Source: Patulibacter sp.
Lineage (GTDB): Bacteria > Actinomycetota > Thermoleophilia > Solirubrobacterales > Solirubrobacteraceae
Direction: 5' to 3'
Length of the DNA: 5,283 nucleotides
NCBI GenBank assembly: GCA_023268575.1
Contig: JALRCL010000383.1
Location: forward strand, 1-5,283
A model generated the notes under the pieces. The model had not been told where the DNA came from and made no database searches. It saw nothing but the letters and a program-made list of their open reading frames with translations. Of the stretch, positions 4,204 through 5,283 are shown in pieces. The position numbers and the translations under genes were made by a program. Position 1 is the stretch's first letter. Each line of letters begins with the position of its first letter.

Positions 4204-4890
4204 TCAGCCGCGGGAGCCGTCGGTGTCGCGCCCGGCCCGCTCGGGCGTCGTGCCGAAGACGCTGTCCCACCAGGGAGAGCTGATGCCGAAGCCGCGCGTG
4301 TCGTCCTGGAAGTGGTGGCGCATGTGGAGCTCCCGCAGCCACCGGCCCGCCCGGGTGCGGGGGCGACGGTGGTGCAGGTGGTGGTGCGTCGTGTCGTAGA
4401 CGAGGTAGCCGAGTACGAACCCCGCGCCGAGCGCCAGCCCGTGGGCGGTGCCGAGCAGCCCGACGAACGCGAGCACGAAGAGGGTGAGGCCCGGCACGGA
4501 GACCGCCGGCGGCATGACGAGCCGCAGCGGATCGTTCGGGTGATCGTGGTGGACGCCGTGGACCATCCAGTGCAGGCGAGCGCCGAGGCCCTCCTCCGGC
4601 TCGAAGTGGAACGCGACCCGGTGGGTCCAGTACTCCACGAGGCCCCAGAGGACGAACCCGCCGACGGCGAAGGCGACGAGCGCGCCCGTCGACGCCCCGT
4701 GGTGGTCGGCGGCGAGCACGAGGAGGACGATCGCCGGAGCGAACAGCAGGAGCGGAACCGCCGGATGGACGCGCGTGAAGCGGTCGATCAGCGGCGTGCG
4801 GAACATCGGCGGCGACGCGCGCAGCACGTCGGACCGTCGTGCCTCGCCGCTCGGTGGGCGCCGGGCGCCGGGCTCCTGCAACGTCGACAC
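4204..4890 (-). CDS. Membrane fatty acid 2-hydroxylase-like protein (fatty acid hydroxylase/sterol desaturase superfamily)
   Basis: A 228-aa integral membrane di-iron oxygenase-type protein, likely hydroxylating a fatty acyl chain at C-2. Histidine clusters follow the superfamily pattern: H90-x4-H95, H107-x3-H111-x2-H114-H115, H169-H170-H171-x-H173-H174 and H189-x2-H192-H193. The segment H-P-N-D-P-L-R-L-V-M-P-P (117-128) and the end G-F-G-I-S-S-P-W-W-D-S-V-F-G-T (200-214) resemble Scs7/FA2H, favouring a fatty acid or ceramide hydroxylase over a carotenoid hydroxylase. About four hydrophobic segments lie near 44-60, 68-88, 129-148 and 152-166. The cytochrome b5 domain of the eukaryotic enzymes is absent, so a separate electron donor is needed. 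The GTG start at 4890 has an AAGGA Shine-Dalgarno (4898-4902) 7 nt upstream. The true substrate is unknown. It seems monocistronic, separated from the peroxiredoxin gene by strong hairpins. Confidence 0.9.
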   Translation of the reverse strand: MSTLQEPGARRPPSGEARRSDVLRASPPMFRTPLIDRFTRVHPAVPLLLFAPAIVLLVLAADHHGASTGALVAFAVGGFVLWGLVEYWTHRVAFHFEPEEGLGARLHWMVHGVHHDHPNDPLRLVMPPAVSVPGLTLFVLAFVGLLGTAHGLALGAGFVLGYLVYDTTHHHLHHRRPRTRAGRWLRELHMRHHFQDDTRGFGISSPWWDSVFGTTPERAGRDTDGSRG

Positions 4891-4986
4891 GGCCCCATCC
4901 TTGCACGCCGGCGGACCCGTCCGACGACCGTGGCCGTTCCTCGACGGCGAGCGGGCACGCGCCAGGCCCTCGCCCCCGGAACGACG

Positions 4987-5016
4987 ACGGGGCGCGGCCG
5001 TGCGGCCGCGCCCCGT
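4987..5016 (-). terminator. 14-bp GC hairpin terminator after the peroxiredoxin gene
   Basis: ACGGGGCGCGGCCG (4987-5000) and CGGCCGCGCCCCGT (5003-5016) are perfect complements around a 2-nt centre, giving a 13-bp stem with a GTGC tetraloop. It lies about 40 nt after the peroxiredoxin stop and is the strongest hairpin in the window. It is followed by only a short T-containing stretch. The rest of 4891-4986 holds the hydroxylase leader and shows no gene. Confidence 0.7.
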
Positions 5017-5027
5017 GGGACGTCGGG

Positions 5028-5048
5028 CGTCGCGCGCGGGGCGCGACG
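5028..5048 (-). terminator. Second hairpin just after the peroxiredoxin stop
   Basis: CGTCGCGC (5028-5035) and GCGCGACG (5041-5048) form an 8-bp stem with a 5-nt loop, starting 8 nt after the stop codon. With the longer hairpin at 4987-5016 it forms a tandem terminator or 3'-end protection structure. Confidence 0.45.
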
Positions 5049-5056
5049 ACGGCAGA

Positions 5057-5283
5057 TCAGCCCTGCGGCTGCTTCGTCTTGCGCAGGTACGGCTTGATCG
5101 TCTCGTAGCCGGGGAAGAGCTCCTTGGCCTCCTCGTCGGAGACGGCCGGCGTGATGATCACGTCCTCGCCCTGCTGCCAGTCGGCCGGCGTGGCGAGCTT
5201 GTGCTTCGCGGTCAGCTGCAGCGAGTCGAGCACGCGCAGGATCTCGTTGAAGTTGCGGCCCGTCGAGGCCGGGTAGGTCAGCG
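5057..5283 (-). CDS. 1-Cys peroxiredoxin, Prx6 type (C-terminal part, cut by window edge)
   Basis: Only the last 74 residues and the stop are present; the start and the peroxidatic cysteine lie beyond the right edge. The visible part is the C-terminal region of Prx6-type peroxiredoxins: L-T-Y-P-A-S-T-G-R-N-F-N-E-I-L-R-V-L-D-S-L-Q-L (split here as family landmarks), then A-T-P-A-D-W, the D-V-I-I-T-P-A-V-S-D-E-E-A segment and a final Y-L-R. These cytosolic enzymes reduce hydrogen peroxide and organic hydroperoxides with a single catalytic cysteine. The C-terminal region contributes to the dimer and active-site surroundings. The reading frame is open to the window edge with no disruption. Tandem hairpins follow, so it is likely the last gene of its transcript. 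Family assignment is confident from motifs; substrate preference cannot be judged. Confidence 0.93.
   Translation of the reverse strand, partial: LTYPASTGRNFNEILRVLDSLQLTAKHKLATPADWQQGEDVIITPAVSDEEAKELFPGYETIKPYLRKTKQPQG

Noticed and set aside
4006..5097. 363-codon plus-strand frame opposite the hydroxylase
   Set aside because: It is antisense to a well-supported membrane protein gene and two RNA features, and shows no domain.

Overview
The window is a GC-rich bacterial chromosomal segment, and every gene except one short ORF lies on the minus strand. The GC content, the tig-clpP-clpX order, near-universal G/C third codon positions and a secreted protein carrying an N-A-D-x-V-D-G-x-D-A motif fit a high-GC actinobacterium. 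Thermoleophilia/Solirubrobacterales (Patulibacter, Conexibacter or Solirubrobacter relatives) is my best guess. That placement is an inference from protein flavour, not from a marker-gene tree.

Layout, read in the direction of minus-strand transcription from high to low coordinates. At 5283-5057 is the C-terminal end of a 1-Cys (Prx6-type) peroxiredoxin, followed by strong GC hairpins. At 4890-4204 is an integral-membrane fatty acid 2-hydroxylase-like protein. At 4137-4064 and 3971-3899 are tRNA-Arg(TCT) and tRNA-His(GTG), the latter followed by a 12-bp hairpin. At 3652-2903 is a secreted 249-residue protein of unknown function with an excellent ribosome binding site, closed by a 20-bp perfect palindrome. 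At 2546-2695, on the plus strand, is a 49-codon ORF that looks coding. At 2521-1070 is trigger factor (tig), then a 227-bp spacer with several inverted repeats, clpP at 842-258, and the first 70 codons of clpX at 212-1.

Functionally, the lower half is the classic protein quality-control cluster: trigger factor folds nascent chains at the ribosome exit tunnel, and ClpX unfolds substrates and feeds them to the ClpP protease chamber. The upper half is a set of unrelated housekeeping and accessory genes: peroxide detoxification, lipid hydroxylation, two tRNAs and an exported protein.

I see no mobile element, CRISPR array, defence system, toxin-antitoxin pair or biosynthetic cluster. Most long ORFs in other frames are shadows of the real genes, as expected at this GC content. 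The points most worth a second look are the 49-codon ORF divergent from tig with only 24 bp between start codons, the near-duplicate of the tRNA-His 5' flank upstream of the secreted-protein gene, and that secreted protein itself.
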